From Streptomyces katrae (GTDB lineage Bacteria > Actinomycetota > Actinomycetes > Streptomycetales > Streptomycetaceae): DNA of 64,000 bases. Shown here one piece after another: positions 7,431 to 17,600 of the stretch. Below the pieces are notes generated by a model. That model saw only the letters and a list, made by a program, of their open reading frames with translations, was not told the origin of the DNA and did no database searches. Within the stretch, counting starts at the first letter, position 1. Each line of letters begins with the position of its first letter. Location of the stretch: contig NZ_JZWV01000003.1 in the NCBI RefSeq assembly GCF_000966975.1, positions 1-64,000 on the forward strand. Direction: 5' to 3'. The position numbers and the translations under genes are program-made.

Positions 7431-8657
7431 CTAGGCCTTGGCCTCGGCCAGCAGGTTCTGGATCCGGGTCACGCCCTCCACCAGGTCCTCGTCGCCCAAG
7501 GCGTAGGAGAGACGCAGGTAGCCGGGGGTGCCGAAGGCCTCACCGGGGACGACCGCGACCTCGGCCTCGTCCAGGATCAGCGCGGCGAGCTCGACCGAGT
7601 CCTGCGGGCGCTTGCCGCGGATCTCCTTGCCGAGCAGCTCCTTGACCGACGGGTACGCGTAGAACGCGCCCTCGGGGGTCGGGCAGTAGACGCCGTCGAT
7701 CTCGTTGAGCATCTTGACCATCGTCTGACGGCGGCGGTCGAAGGCCTTGCGCATCTCCGCGACGGCCTCCAGGTCGCCCGAGACGGCGGCCAGCGCGGCG
7801 ACCTGGGCCACGTTGGAGACGTTGGAGGTGGCGTGCGACTGCAGGTTGGTCGCGGCCTTGATGACGTCCTGCGGGGCGATGACCCAGCCCACGCGCCAGC
7901 CCGTCATGGCGTACGTCTTGGCGACGCCGTTGACGACGATGCACTTGTCGCGCAGCGCCGGGACCAGCACGGGCAGCGAGGTGAACTTCGCGTCGCCGTA
8001 GACCAGGTGCTCGTAGATCTCGTCGGTCAGCACCCACAGGCCGTGCTCGGCGGCCCACTCGCCGATCGCCTTCGCGTCGGCCTCGTTGTAGACGGCGCCC
8101 GTCGGGTTGGACGGGGAGACGAACAGGACGACCTTGGTGCGCTCGGTGCGCGCCGCCTCCAGCTGCTCGACGGAGACCCGGTAGCCGGTGGTCTCGTCGG
8201 CGACGACCTCGACCGGGACACCGCCGGCGAGGCGGATCGACTCCGGGTACGTGGTCCAGTACGGGGCCGGGACGATGACCTCGTCGCCCGGGTCGAGGAT
8301 CGCCGCGAAGGCCTCGTAGATGGCCTGCTTGCCGCCGTTGGTCACCAGGACCTGCGAGGCGTCCACCTCGTAGCCGGAGTCGCGCAGCGTCTTCGCGGCG
8401 ATGGCCTTCTTGAGCTCGGGCAGACCGCCCGCCGGCGTGTAGCGGTGGAACTTCGGGTCGCGGCAGGCCGCGACCGCCGCCTCGACGATGTAGTCCGGAG
8501 TCGGGAAGTCCGGCTCGCCCGCGCCGAAGCCGATCACCGGGCGCCCGGCGGCCTTGAGGGCCTTGGCCTTGGCGTCGACGGCGAGGGTCGCGGACTCGGA
8601 AATGGCGCCGATACGGGCGGACACCCGGCGCTCGGAGGAAGGCGTTGCAGAGGTCAT
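7431..8657 (-). CDS. aspC: Pyridoxal-phosphate aspartate aminotransferase (class I)
   Basis: Transfers the amino group between aspartate and 2-oxoglutarate. 408 residues. PLP-fold motifs are [15 protein letters not shown] (substrate and cofactor region), [27 protein letters not shown] (Asp to PLP nitrogen) and the Schiff-base Lys in [16 protein letters not shown]. The start ATG gives [20 protein letters not shown]; the open frame continues upstream only through the tRNA-Trp region and is not coding there. No strong Shine-Dalgarno is visible before the ATG. Confidence 0.93.
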   Translation of the reverse strand: MTSATPSSERRVSARIGAISESATLAVDAKAKALKAAGRPVIGFGAGEPDFPTPDYIVEAAVAACRDPKFHRYTPAGGLPELKKAIAAKTLRDSGYEVDASQVLVTNGGKQAIYEAFAAILDPGDEVIVPAPYWTTYPESIRLAGGVPVEVVADETTGYRVSVEQLEAARTERTKVVLFVSPSNPTGAVYNEADAKAIGEWAAEHGLWVLTDEIYEHLVYGDAKFTSLPVLVPALRDKCIVVNGVAKTYAMTGWRVGWVIAPQDVIKAATNLQSHATSNVSNVAQVAALAAVSGDLEAVAEMRKAFDRRRQTMVKMLNEIDGVYCPTPEGAFYAYPSVKELLGKEIRGKRPQDSVELAALILDEAEVAVVPGEAFGTPGYLRLSYALGDEDLVEGVTRIQNLLAEAKA

Positions 8658-8848
8658 GAGGCCAATCGTCCCAGACGCTCCGGAAGCCCCGCACACCGTT
8701 TCAGTCACCGGACGGAGCAGGTCCGGATGTTCTCTGTTCGACGTCAGGCCCAGGACCACGTATGCTCTGCTGTCGTTGGTCCTCACCGAACGCCCCAGGG
8801 CGCGAGCACTCCGTGCACTCGTCCGGATGCGGTAGGTTGGGAACACAA

Positions 8849-8921
8849 AGGGTCGTAGCTCAATTGGTAGAGCACTGGTCTCCAAAACCAGCGGTTGGGG
8901 GTTCGAGTCCCTCCGGCCCTG
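8849..8921 (+). tRNA. tRNA-Trp (anticodon CCA)
   Basis: The acceptor stem AGGGTCG pairs with CGGCCCT. The D-arm GCTCAATTGGTAGAGC, anticodon arm CTGGT-CTCCAAA-ACCAG and T-arm with GGTTCGAGTCC are complete. The loop gives CCA. The 3' CCA is not encoded. It is placed just upstream of secE, as is usual for actinobacteria. TAGGTT at 8833-8838 may be its -10 box. Confidence 0.95.
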
Positions 8922-9027
8922 CTCCACACTCCTTCTCGGATGTGTGCGCAGGTACGTATTTCGATGCAACGCCGTGCGGCGCAACCGGGCGCGGCTACGG
9001 CCAACGACCCGGATTCAGGTGAGAGAC

Positions 9028-9309
9028 GTGACGGACGCCCTGGGCTCCATCGACATGCCTGACGCCGACAGCGACACTCGCGAGAAGAAGGCCCGCAAGG
9101 GCGGCAAGCGCGGGAAGAAGGGCCCTCTGGGCCGCCTCGCGCTGTTCTACCGCCAGATCGTCGCGGAGCTCCGCAAGGTCGTCTGGCCCACGCGCAACCA
9201 GCTCACGACGTACACCACCGTGGTGATTGTCTTCGTCGTCATCATGATCGGTCTGGTGACCGTGATTGACTATGGGTTCCAGGAAGCCATCAAGTTCGTC
9301 TTCGGCTGA
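9028..9309 (+). CDS. secE: Preprotein translocase subunit SecE
   Basis: A 93-residue component of the SecYEG membrane channel. It has a charged, Lys-rich cytoplasmic N-terminus (EKKARKGGKRGKKG), the conserved amphipathic segment VAELRKVVWPTRNQL and one C-terminal membrane helix (TTVVIVFVVIMIGLVTVIDY). GTG 9028 gives the typical Streptomyces N-terminus (V/M)TDALGSIDMPDA; the frame is open upstream but those residues are not conserved. A strong terminator follows. Confidence 0.95.
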   Translation: MTDALGSIDMPDADSDTREKKARKGGKRGKKGPLGRLALFYRQIVAELRKVVWPTRNQLTTYTTVVIVFVVIMIGLVTVIDYGFQEAIKFVFG

Positions 9310-9320
9310 TCCCCGCGGAG

Positions 9321-9350
9321 GGCGGCGCCTTGATGGGTGCCGCCTTTTTT
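9321..9350 (+). terminator. Intrinsic terminator between secE and nusG
   Basis: A 9-bp stem GGCGGCGCC / GGTGCCGCC (one G-U pair) with loop TTGATG is followed by TTTTTT at 9345-9350. This is a textbook Rho-independent terminator, unusual in being inside the normally co-transcribed secE-nusG pair and so close to the nusG start. Confidence 0.85.
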
Positions 9351-9393
9351 CGCATGTTCCACCACCTTTTGTATCCAGGAAGAAGCAGCCACC

Positions 9394-10302
9394 GTGTCTG
9401 ACCCGAACCTGAACGCGAGCCACGACTCCGTCGAGTCCGTCGAGGACCAGCTCGACATCGTCGAGGCGGCAGACGCTGTGGACCCCGACGAGGTTGAGCT
9501 CGCCGACGCCGAGGCCGGCACCGCCGCCGAGGAAGCCGCCCTGCACGTCGAGGACGACGAGGACGCCGACGCCGAGGCCGAGGAAGCCGACGAGGACTCC
9601 GAGGACGAGGGCGACGTCGAGGACGCCGCCGAGACCGCGGACGAAGACGCGGAGGAGGCCGAGGAGGCCGCTCCCGCCGAGCCCGTCGACCCGATCCAGG
9701 CCCTCCGCGAGGAGCTGCGCCTGCTCCCCGGCGAGTGGTACGTCATCCACACCTACGCGGGCTACGAGAAGCGCGTGAAGGCGAACCTGGAGCAGCGTGC
9801 CGTCTCGCTGAACGTCGAGGAGTTCATCTACCAGGCCGAGGTGCCCGAGGAAGAGATCGTCCAGATCAAGAACGGCGAGCGCAAGAACGTCCGGCAGAAC
9901 AAGCTGCCCGGTTACGTGCTCGTCCGCATGGACCTGACGAACGAGTCCTGGGGCGTCGTCCGCAACACCCCCGGCGTCACCGGCTTCGTGGGCAACGCGT
10001 ACGACCCGTACCCGCTGACCCTGGACGAGATCGTCAAGATGCTCGCCCCGGAGGCGCAGGAGAAGGCCGCCAAGCAGGCTGCCGAGGAGGCCGGTCTGCC
10101 GGCGCCCGCCGTCAAGCGCACCATCGAGGTCCTGGACTTCGAGGTCGGCGACGCGGTCACCGTCACCGACGGCCCGTTCGCGACCCTCCAGGCCACGATC
10201 AACGAGATCAACCCGGACTCGAAGAAGGTCAAGGGCCTCGTCGAGATCTTCGGCCGCGAGACCCCGGTCGAGCTGAGCTTCGACCAGATCCAGAAGAACT
10301 GA
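9394..10302 (+). CDS. nusG: Transcription termination/antitermination factor NusG
   Basis: A 302-residue factor binding RNA polymerase, Rho and ribosomal protein S10. Residues 1 to about 115 are a Glu/Asp/Ala-rich disordered extension typical of Streptomyces NusG. The NGN domain begins at [20 protein letters not shown] and a C-terminal KOW domain is present ([19 protein letters not shown]). GTG 9394 is preceded by AGGAAGAAG; an ATG at 9337 in the same frame lies within the terminator and is rejected. Confidence 0.96.
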   Translation: MSDPNLNASHDSVESVEDQLDIVEAADAVDPDEVELADAEAGTAAEEAALHVEDDEDADAEAEEADEDSEDEGDVEDAAETADEDAEEAEEAAPAEPVDPIQALREELRLLPGEWYVIHTYAGYEKRVKANLEQRAVSLNVEEFIYQAEVPEEEIVQIKNGERKNVRQNKLPGYVLVRMDLTNESWGVVRNTPGVTGFVGNAYDPYPLTLDEIVKMLAPEAQEKAAKQAAEEAGLPAPAVKRTIEVLDFEVGDAVTVTDGPFATLQATINEINPDSKKVKGLVEIFGRETPVELSFDQIQKN

Positions 10303-10330
10303 TCCAGATCTTCTGAGCGACGCTTCCGAA

Positions 10331-10377
10331 GCAGGTCAGACCGGCCCGAAAAAGGCGGTCTGACCTGCTCGGTTTTT
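10331..10377 (+). terminator. Intrinsic terminator after nusG
   Basis: A perfect 12-bp stem GCAGGTCAGACC / GGTCTGACCTGC with a 14-base loop is followed by TCGGTTTTT. It separates nusG from the rplK-rplA pair. Confidence 0.85.
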
Positions 10378-10473
10378 AGCCCCGCACCCATACCCGTTAT
10401 CGTGGTGCGGTATGCCTCCATCCGGATGACCGGAAGGCGGCTGGAAAACTCTCACTAGGACCCGGAGAGAGCA

Positions 10474-10908
10474 ATGCCTCCCAAGAAGAAGAAGGTCACG
10501 GGGCTTATCAAGCTCCAGATCAAGGCCGGTGCGGCCAACCCGGCTCCGCCGGTCGGCCCCGCGCTCGGTCAGCACGGCGTCAACATCATGGAGTTCTGCA
10601 AGGCCTACAACGCCGCGACCGAGTCGCAGCGTGGCATGGTCGTGCCGGTGGAGATCACGGTCTACGAGGACCGCTCCTTCACCTTCGTGACGAAGACCCC
10701 GCCGGCCGCGCGCCTCATCCTGAAGCACGCTGGCATCGAGAAGGGCTCCGGCGAGCCGCACAAGACCAAGGTCGCGAAGCTCACGCGTGACCAGGTCCGC
10801 GAGATCGCCACGATCAAGATGCCCGACCTCAACGCGAACGACCTGGACGCCGCGGAGAAGATCATCGCCGGCACCGCCCGTTCCATGGGTGTCACGGTCG
10901 AGGGCTGA
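10474..10908 (+). CDS. rplK: 50S ribosomal protein L11
   Basis: 144 residues. Starts [19 protein letters not shown] and contains the Pro-rich hinge [20 protein letters not shown] and the C-terminal 23S rRNA-binding domain. It is part of the GTPase-associated centre, the thiostrepton target, and is needed for the stringent response through RelA. ATG with GGAGAGAG upstream; forms a pair with rplA 87 bp downstream. Confidence 0.98.
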   Translation: MPPKKKKVTGLIKLQIKAGAANPAPPVGPALGQHGVNIMEFCKAYNAATESQRGMVVPVEITVYEDRSFTFVTKTPPAARLILKHAGIEKGSGEPHKTKVAKLTRDQVREIATIKMPDLNANDLDAAEKIIAGTARSMGVTVEG

Positions 10909-10995
10909 TCAGCCCCCTCGCAGTTCCCCAGTGGTAGGGCCAAGCGCTGGTCCGTACCACGACTCCATGCCTGAAGCACTTACACAGGAGCAGAA

Positions 10996-11724
10996 GTGAA
11001 GCGCAGCAAGACTCTCCGCGCTGCGGACGCCAAGGTCGACCGGGAGAAGCTCTACGCTCCCCTCGAGGCCGTCCGTCTCGCCAAGGAGACCAGCACCACC
11101 AAGTTCGACGCCACCGTCGAGGTTGCCTTCCGCCTGGGTGTCGACCCGCGCAAGGCCGACCAGATGGTCCGCGGCACCGTGAACCTCCCGCACGGCACCG
11201 GTAAGACCGCCCGGGTCCTGGTCTTCGCGACCGGTGACCGTGCTGCGGCCGCGGAAGCCGCCGGCGCCGACATCGTCGGCGACGACGAGCTGATCAACGA
11301 GATCGCCAAGGGCAACCGCCTGAACGAGTTCGACGCCGTCGTGGCGACCCCGGACCTCATGGGCAAGGTCGGCCGCCTCGGCCGCGTGCTCGGTCCGCGT
11401 GGTCTCATGCCGAACCCGAAGACCGGCACCGTCACCATGGACGTCGCCAAGGCTGTCACCGACATCAAGGGTGGCAAGATCGAGTTCCGCGTCGACAAGC
11501 ACTCGAACCTGCACTTCATCATCGGCAAGGTCTCCTTCTCCGATGAGCAGCTGGTCGAGAACTACGCGGCGGCGCTGGACGAGATCGTCCGTCTGAAGCC
11601 GTCCGCCGCCAAGGGCCGCTACATCAAGAAGGCCGCCCTGAGCACCACGATGGGCCCCGGCATCCAGCTGGACTCCAACCGCACCCGGAACCTCCTCGTC
11701 GAGGAAGACCCGGCTGCTGTCTGA
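10996..11724 (+). CDS. rplA: 50S ribosomal protein L1
   Basis: 242 residues. Typical L1 motifs are [20 protein letters not shown] and the signature region [20 protein letters not shown]. It forms the mobile stalk that helps release deacylated tRNA and in many bacteria represses its own L11-L1 mRNA. GTG start with AGGAG eight bases upstream. Confidence 0.98.
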   Translation: MKRSKTLRAADAKVDREKLYAPLEAVRLAKETSTTKFDATVEVAFRLGVDPRKADQMVRGTVNLPHGTGKTARVLVFATGDRAAAAEAAGADIVGDDELINEIAKGNRLNEFDAVVATPDLMGKVGRLGRVLGPRGLMPNPKTGTVTMDVAKAVTDIKGGKIEFRVDKHSNLHFIIGKVSFSDEQLVENYAAALDEIVRLKPSAAKGRYIKKAALSTTMGPGIQLDSNRTRNLLVEEDPAAV

Positions 11725-11759
11725 TCCGGCCGAGCCTGACCGGCTCGCCTGAGTGACCG

Positions 11760-11808
11760 AACCGGCCCCCCGCCTCCCGCAAGGGAAGCGGGGGGCCGGT
11801 TTCTTTCT
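11760..11808 (+). terminator. Terminator after rplA
   Basis: A perfect 13-bp stem ACCGGCCCCCCGC / GCGGGGGGCCGGT with a 14-base loop is followed by TTCTTTCT. Confidence 0.85.
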
Positions 11809-11895
11809 GCCCCCCGCCCGAAATCCCGTACGACTTTCCCGTCCCTTCCCCGTATGGTCGGACGGTTGATCGATCACACCAGGGGTGGGGACTCC

Positions 11896-12786
11896 ATGCT
11901 CGTGCACCGCAAGAAGAAGACCGCCATGGCCGTACTGGCCGCCGTACTGCTCGTGGGCGGGGCCACGACGGCCTGCGAGGGCGGCAAGAAGGACGACGGG
12001 GGCAAGGCCGCGGCCGCGACGCCCTCCGCCGCGGCGCCGGCGGCCGGCAAGCCCGCCCAGGGCGGCGCGGACGCCACGCCGGCGGCGTACCTGGAGAAGG
12101 TGAAGAAGAAGTCCGAGGACATCACCTCGCTGCGCTACACCATGACCGGCACCGCCGAGGGCCAGCCGGTCAGCATGGACGCGTCCATGCGCCTCAAGCC
12201 GTCCGTGGCCATGTCCATGAAGATCAGCGCGCAGGGCCAGGAGGGGGCCGAGATCCGCCTGCTCGACGGCACCATGTACATGGGCTCCGAGGGCAAGTGG
12301 CTGAAGTTCGACATGAAGGGCGCGGACCCCCAGGCCGCCAAGCAGCTGGACAGCCTCGGAGCCGGCTCCGCCGCCGGCGAGAACCCGGGCGACCGCGCCG
12401 GGGACCTGATGGGCGCCAAGGACCTCAAGACCGTCGGCGAGGAGAACATCGACGGCGTGAAGACCAAGCACGTCGCCGGAACGGTCAGCCTCGAGCAGAT
12501 GAAGGCCTCCCTCGCCGCCCTCACCCCCGAGGCCAGGCAGCGCCAGGAGAAGTCCATCCAGAAGCTGGAGGGCGAGGGCATCAAGACCATGAACATCGAC
12601 ATGTGGATCGACGAGAGCGACCACACCAAGCAGGTCCGCACCCGCGCCGAGTCGGCCAAGGGCCCGATGGACATGACGATGAAGTTCCTGGACTACAACA
12701 AGCCGGTCGACATCTCCGCCCCGCCGGCCGACCAGGTCATGGACCTCGCCCAGCTGGGCAAGGACTCCGGCTCCGGCGAGGGCTGA
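11896..12786 (+). CDS. Lipoprotein of the LppX/LprAFG type
   Basis: A 296-residue exported protein. The N-terminus MLVHRKKKTAMAVLAAVLL is a signal peptide ending in a loose lipobox (GGATTAC), so Cys at about residue 27 is the likely lipidation site. A low-complexity Gly/Ala/Lys linker follows, then a beta-rich domain with MTGTAEGQPVSMDASMR and MWIDESDHTKQVRTRAES as in LppX/LprG-like lipid-carrier lipoproteins. ATG 11896 has GGGGTGGGGA upstream; an earlier in-frame ATG at 11854 is not supported. In Streptomyces one or two such lipoproteins lie between rplA and rplJ. The ligand is unknown. Confidence 0.85.
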   Translation: MLVHRKKKTAMAVLAAVLLVGGATTACEGGKKDDGGKAAAATPSAAAPAAGKPAQGGADATPAAYLEKVKKKSEDITSLRYTMTGTAEGQPVSMDASMRLKPSVAMSMKISAQGQEGAEIRLLDGTMYMGSEGKWLKFDMKGADPQAAKQLDSLGAGSAAGENPGDRAGDLMGAKDLKTVGEENIDGVKTKHVAGTVSLEQMKASLAALTPEARQRQEKSIQKLEGEGIKTMNIDMWIDESDHTKQVRTRAESAKGPMDMTMKFLDYNKPVDISAPPADQVMDLAQLGKDSGSGEG

Positions 12787-12797
12787 GCCCTCGGCCT

Positions 12798-12823
12798 CCG
12801 GACCGGTCGGGGGGCCGGTCCGG
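12798..12823 (+). terminator. Terminator after the lipoprotein gene
   Basis: A perfect 9-bp stem CCGGACCGG / CCGGTCCGG with a G-rich eight-base loop, 11 bp after the stop. Confidence 0.65.
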
Positions 12824-12830
12824 GGGCGAT

Positions 12831-12860
12831 TTGCTCCGGCTCGCATCCTTCGCGTATGGT
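12831..12860 (+). promoter_or_regulatory. Promoter of rplJL
   Basis: TTGCTC (12831-12836) and TATGGT (12855-12860) with an 18-bp spacer resemble a HrdB-type promoter. The predicted start near 12867 leaves an untranslated leader of about 205 nt before rplJ. Confidence 0.55.
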
Positions 12861-12866
12861 TCCCCA

Positions 12867-13073
12867 GAAGCCAAAGACCGCTGGTCGTTGCCGTGCCCGT
12901 AGAGGGTCGGTGGCCGAAGGATCCGCTACTGCGGACGACCCGCGCAGGTGACTGTGGAATCGTTCCCGGAAAGTATTTTCCGGTTGAGCTACGCCCTGGC
13001 GCCTGCGCCGGGGCGTTTTGTATGTCAGCCCCTTCTGAGCGGTCCTCATCACCCGGAAGGAGGCCGACGCTCT
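12867..13073 (+). promoter_or_regulatory. rplJ leader with attenuator-like hairpin
   Basis: The long untranslated leader contains several helices. At 12991-13019, ACGCCC and GGGCGT arms enclose an inner GGCGC/GCGCC helix and are followed by TTTT, giving a terminator-like hairpin upstream of the rplJ Shine-Dalgarno. By analogy with known L10 leaders, binding of the L10-L7/L12 complex could control read-through. The exact fold and match to the L10 leader family were not computed. Confidence 0.5.
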
Positions 13074-13604
13074 ATGGCAAGGCCCGACAAGGCTGCCGAC
13101 GTAGCCGAGCTTGAGGACAAGTTCCGCAGCTCCAGCGCCGTCGTGCTGACCGAGTACCGGGGTCTCACCGTGAAGCAGCTCAAGACGCTGCGTCGTTCGC
13201 TCGGTGAGAACGCCCAGTACGCCGTGGTGAAGAACACGCTGACCAAGATTGCGGCTAACAACGCCGGGATCACCTCGCTCGACGACCAGTTCACTGGTCC
13301 GACGGGTGCCGCCTTCATCACCGGTGACCCGGTGGAGTCGGCCAAGGGTCTTCGTGACTTCGCCAAGGAGAACCCGAACCTGATCATCAAGGGCGGTGTC
13401 CTTGATGGCAAGGCGCTGTCCGCCGATGACATCAAGAAGCTTGCGGACCTCGAGTCCCGCGAGGTTCTGCTCAGCAAGCTGGCCGGCGCGTTCAAGGGCA
13501 AGCAGTCCCAGGCTGCCTCGCTCTTCCAGGCGCTGCCGTCGAAGTTCGTCCGCACCGCGGAAGCGCTTCGCGTCAAGCTCGCCGAGCAGGGCGGTGCCGA
13601 GTAA
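13074..13604 (+). CDS. rplJ: 50S ribosomal protein L10
   Basis: 176 residues; anchors L7/L12 dimers on the large subunit. Conserved sequence begins [20 protein letters not shown] and includes [19 protein letters not shown]; the C-terminal helix carries the L7/L12-binding segment. ATG 13074 is preceded by AAGGAGG; an earlier open frame lies in the leader. Followed by rplL after 111 bp. Confidence 0.97.
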   Translation: MARPDKAADVAELEDKFRSSSAVVLTEYRGLTVKQLKTLRRSLGENAQYAVVKNTLTKIAANNAGITSLDDQFTGPTGAAFITGDPVESAKGLRDFAKENPNLIIKGGVLDGKALSADDIKKLADLESREVLLSKLAGAFKGKQSQAASLFQALPSKFVRTAEALRVKLAEQGGAE

Positions 13605-13715
13605 TTCGGCTCGCGCACTGATCTACGCCGCCTAGTGCGTGGGTCGTAGCGGGCCGTTACGCCCGCCTCTCTAGACATATCGGCACCTGCCGAATTAGTG
13701 GAAGGATCGCCCATC

Positions 13716-14102
13716 ATGGCGAAGCTCTCTCAGGAAGACCTCCTCGCCCAGTTCGAGGAGATGACCCTCATCGAGCTCTCCGAGTTCGTGAAGGCCTTCG
13801 AGGAGAAGTTCGACGTCACCGCCGCTGCGGCCGTCGCCGTTGCCGCCCCGGCCGCCGGTGGTGGCGACGCCGGTGCCGCCGTTGAGGAGAAGGACGAGTT
13901 CGACGTCATCCTCACCGCCGCCGGTGACAAGAAGATCCAGGTCATCAAGGTCGTGCGCGAGCTGACCTCCCTGGGTCTGAAGGAGGCCAAGGACCTCGTC
14001 GACGGCACCCCGAAGCCGGTCCTCGAGAAGGCCAACAAGGAAGCCGCTGACAAGGCCGCTGAGGCCCTCAAGGCCGCTGGCGCCTCGGTCGAGGTCAAGT
14101 AA
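13716..14102 (+). CDS. rplL: 50S ribosomal protein L7/L12
   Basis: 128 residues. N-terminal dimerisation helix ([20 protein letters not shown]), an Ala/Gly-rich hinge with [13 protein letters not shown], and the C-terminal factor-binding domain with [20 protein letters not shown]. Recruits elongation factors to the ribosome. ATG 13716 has GGAAGGA nine bases upstream; an in-frame ATG six codons earlier is less well placed. Confidence 0.98.
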   Translation: MAKLSQEDLLAQFEEMTLIELSEFVKAFEEKFDVTAAAAVAVAAPAAGGGDAGAAVEEKDEFDVILTAAGDKKIQVIKVVRELTSLGLKEAKDLVDGTPKPVLEKANKEAADKAAEALKAAGASVEVK

Positions 14103-14109
14103 CACCTCT

Positions 14110-14166
14110 GAGGCCGCCTGACGGCCTCAACCAAGGGCGATCACCCGATAGGGTGGTCGCCCTTTG
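14110..14166 (+). terminator. Tandem hairpins between rplL and rpoB
   Basis: The first hairpin, GAGGCCG / CGGCCTC, spans 14110-14128. The second has arms AAGGGCGATCACCC and GGGTGGTCGCCCTT (one G-U pair, loop GATA) at 14133-14164 followed by TT. Together they would attenuate or end transcription from rplJL before the rpoB promoter. Confidence 0.7.
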
Positions 14167-14461
14167 GCGTATTCGCAGTGCCTGACTTGCCCTGGTCTCG
14201 TTGGGGAGTAGGGTGATCTTCGTTGCCCCGACGCAGGGTCCGGAGATGATCCGCTCGGAGCACGGGGCCTTGACGAACGGCCAGCGGCGCGCAATTCTCA
14301 GTCCCGTCGTGAGGTCGCCCGGGTCGATCCCGGATCCGAGGCATGGATCGACTACGAAGAGGGCAGTACTGATACGCGCTCTGTGAACGGGCGCTGCGGC
14401 ATCGGCCGCGGTGTTGGTTGGACGCGGTGTTGGTTGAGGACGTGGGGAAGGGCCTGTTGCC
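14167..14461 (+). other. Non-coding region upstream of the rpoB promoter
   Basis: No supported gene; the short open frames here lack ribosome binding sites. The only structure I see is the 14-bp direct repeat at its right end, listed separately. Confidence 0.5.
14407..14436 (+). repeat. Direct repeat upstream of the rpoB promoter
   Basis: CGCGGTGTTGGTTG occurs at 14407-14420 and again at 14423-14436, a 16-bp period. It lies about 45 bp upstream of the -35 box and could bind an activator. Confidence 0.6.
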
Positions 14462-14509
14462 GGTTTCCGGAAACCTGGTCTGGACATCAGTGAGCCAAGT
14501 GGCTACACT
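14462..14509 (+). promoter_or_regulatory. rpoB promoter with adjacent 14-bp palindrome
   Basis: TGGACA (14481-14486) and TACACT (14504-14509), spacer 17 bp, make a good housekeeping promoter. The perfect palindrome GGTTTCCGGAAACC (14462-14475) ends five bases before the -35 box, a suitable place for a regulator. The predicted transcript carries a leader of about 175 nt before rpoB. Confidence 0.65.
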
Positions 14510-14689
14510 GACCCTTTGCGCTGCCTGTTAGCTGTCCCCTGCCCGTCGCCAGGGGCATGCCCACGCTCGAGCACACCGGATTGATACGCCCTGACCTGGT
14601 CTTTTAGTCCAGCTGGGGAGGCTCTGTCTTCTGTGTCGGCTGGGACCGGTACGCGCGTAGTGAGTCCGAGCCCTCGGAAGGACCCCCTC

Positions 14690-17600
14690 TTGGCCGCCTC
14701 GCGCAACGCCTCGACCAATACGAACACCGGTGCCAGCACCGCCCCGCTGCGCATCTCCTTTGCAAAGATCAAGGAGCCCCTCGAGGTTCCGAACCTCCTG
14801 GCGCTGCAGACCGAGAGCTTTGACTGGCTGCTCGGCAATGCCGCCTGGAAGTCTCGCGTCGAGTCGGCGCTTGAGAGTGGACAGGACGTCCCCACCAAGT
14901 CCGGTCTGGAAGAGATCTTCGAGGAGATCTCGCCGATCGAGGACTTCTCCGGGTCGATGTCGCTGACGTTCCGCGACCACCGGTTCGAGCCGGCGAAGAA
15001 CTCCGTCGACGAGTGCAAGGAGCGCGACTTCACGTACGCGGCGCCGCTCTTCGTCACGGCCGAGTTCACGAACAACGAGACCGGTGAGATCAAGTCTCAG
15101 ACGGTCTTCATGGGCGACTTCCCGCTCATGACCAACAAGGGCACCTTCGTCATCAACGGCACCGAGCGCGTCGTCGTGTCGCAGCTCGTCCGTTCCCCGG
15201 GTGTCTACTTCGACTCCTCCATCGACAAGACGTCCGACAAGGACATCTTCTCCGCCAAGATCATCCCTTCCCGGGGTGCCTGGCTGGAGATGGAGGTCGA
15301 CAAGCGCGACATGGTCGGCGTCCGCATCGACCGCAAGCGCAAGCAGTCCGTCACCGTCCTCCTCAAGGCCCTCGGCTGGACCACCGAGCAGATCCTCGAG
15401 GAGTTCGGCGAGTACGAGTCCATGCGCGCCACCCTGGAGAAGGACCACACCCAGGGCCAGGACGACGCGCTGCTCGACATCTACCGCAAGCTGCGCCCGG
15501 GCGAGCCGCCGACCCGCGAGGCCGCTCAGACGCTGCTCGAGAACCTCTACTTCAACCCGAAGCGCTACGACCTCGCCAAGGTCGGCCGCTACAAGGTGAA
15601 CAAGAAGCTCGGCGCCGACGAGCCCCTCGACGCCGGTGTGCTCACCACCGACGACATCATCGCCACGATCAAGTACCTCGTGAAGCTCCACGCGGGCGAG
15701 ACCGAGACGGTCGGCGAGTCGGGCCGGGAGATCGTCGTCGAGACCGACGACATCGACCACTTCGGCAACCGTCGTATCCGCAACGTCGGCGAGCTCATCC
15801 AGAACCAGGTCCGTACGGGTCTCGCCCGTATGGAGCGCGTCGTGCGCGAGCGCATGACCACCCAGGACGTCGAGGCGATCACGCCGCAGACCCTGATCAA
15901 CATCCGGCCGGTCGTCGCCTCCATCAAGGAGTTCTTCGGCACCAGCCAGCTGTCGCAGTTCATGGACCAGAACAACCCGCTGTCGGGCCTGACGCACAAG
16001 CGTCGTCTCAACGCCCTCGGCCCGGGTGGTCTGTCCCGTGAGCGGGCCGGCTTCGAGGTCCGTGACGTCCACCCGTCGCACTACGGCCGCATGTGTCCGA
16101 TCGAGACGCCCGAAGGCCCGAACATCGGTCTGATCGGCTCGCTCGCCTCCTACGGCCGCATCAACCCGTTCGGCTTCATCGAGACCCCGTACCGCAAGGT
16201 CGTCGACGGTGTCGTCACCGACGAGGTCGACTACGTCACCGCCGACGAGGAAGACCGCTTCGTCATCGCCCAGGCGAACGCCCGCCTGGACGACGACCTG
16301 CGCTTCACCGAAGGCCGTGTCCTGGTCCGCAAGCGTGGCGGCGAGGTCGACTACGTCGAGCCGTCCGACGTGGACTACATGGACGTCTCGCCGCGCCAGA
16401 TGGTGTCCGTCGCGACCGCGATGATCCCCTTCCTCGAGCACGACGACGCCAACCGTGCCCTCATGGGCGCGAACATGATGCGCCAGGCCGTTCCGCTCAT
16501 CAAGGCGGAGGCCCCGCTCGTCGGCACCGGCATGGAGTACCGCTGCGCGGTCGACGCCGGCGACTCGATCAAGGCGGAGAAGGACGGTGTCGTCCAGGAG
16601 GTCTCGGCCGACTACATCACCGTCGCCAACGACGACGGCACGTACACCACGTACCGCGTCGCCAAGTTCTCCCGCTCGAACCAGGGCACCTCGGTCAACC
16701 AGAAGGTGATCGTCAACGAGGGTGACCGGATCGTCGAGGCCCAGGTCCTCGCCGACGGCCCGGCCACCGAAGAGGGCGAGATGGCCCTCGGCAAGAACCT
16801 GCTCGTCGCGTTCATGCCGTGGGAAGGCCACAACTACGAGGACGCGATCATCCTGTCGCAGCGCCTCGTGCAGGACGACGTCCTCTCCTCGATCCACATC
16901 GAGGAGCACGAGGTCGACGCCCGTGACACCAAGCTGGGCCCCGAGGAGATCACCCGGGACATCCCGAACGTCTCCGAGGAGGTCCTCGCCGACCTCGACG
17001 AGCGCGGCATCATCCGCATCGGTGCGGACGTCGTCGCCGGCGACATCCTGGTCGGCAAGGTCACCCCGAAGGGTGAGACCGAGCTGACCCCCGAGGAGCG
17101 CCTGCTCCGCGCGATCTTCGGTGAGAAGGCCCGCGAGGTGCGTGACACCTCGCTCAAGGTGCCGCACGGTGAGATCGGCAAGGTCATCGGTGTCCGCGTC
17201 TTCGACCGCGAGGAGGGCGACGAGCTTCCTCCGGGCGTGAACCAGCTGGTCCGCGTCTACGTGGCCCAGAAGCGCAAGATCACCGACGGTGACAAGCTCG
17301 CCGGCCGTCACGGCAACAAGGGTGTCATCTCCAAGATCCTCCCGATCGAGGACATGCCCTTCCTCGAGGACGGCACCCCGGTCGACATCATCCTCAACCC
17401 GCTGGGTGTCCCGTCCCGAATGAACCCGGGACAGGTCCTGGAGATCCACCTCGGCTGGCTCGCCAGCCGCGGCTGGGACGTCTCCGGCCTCGCGGACGAG
17501 TGGGCGCAGCGCCTCCAGGCGATCGGCGCCGACCAGGTCGCCCCCGGCACCAACGTCGCCACCCCCGTCTTCGACGGTGCGCGTGAGGACGAGCTGGCCG

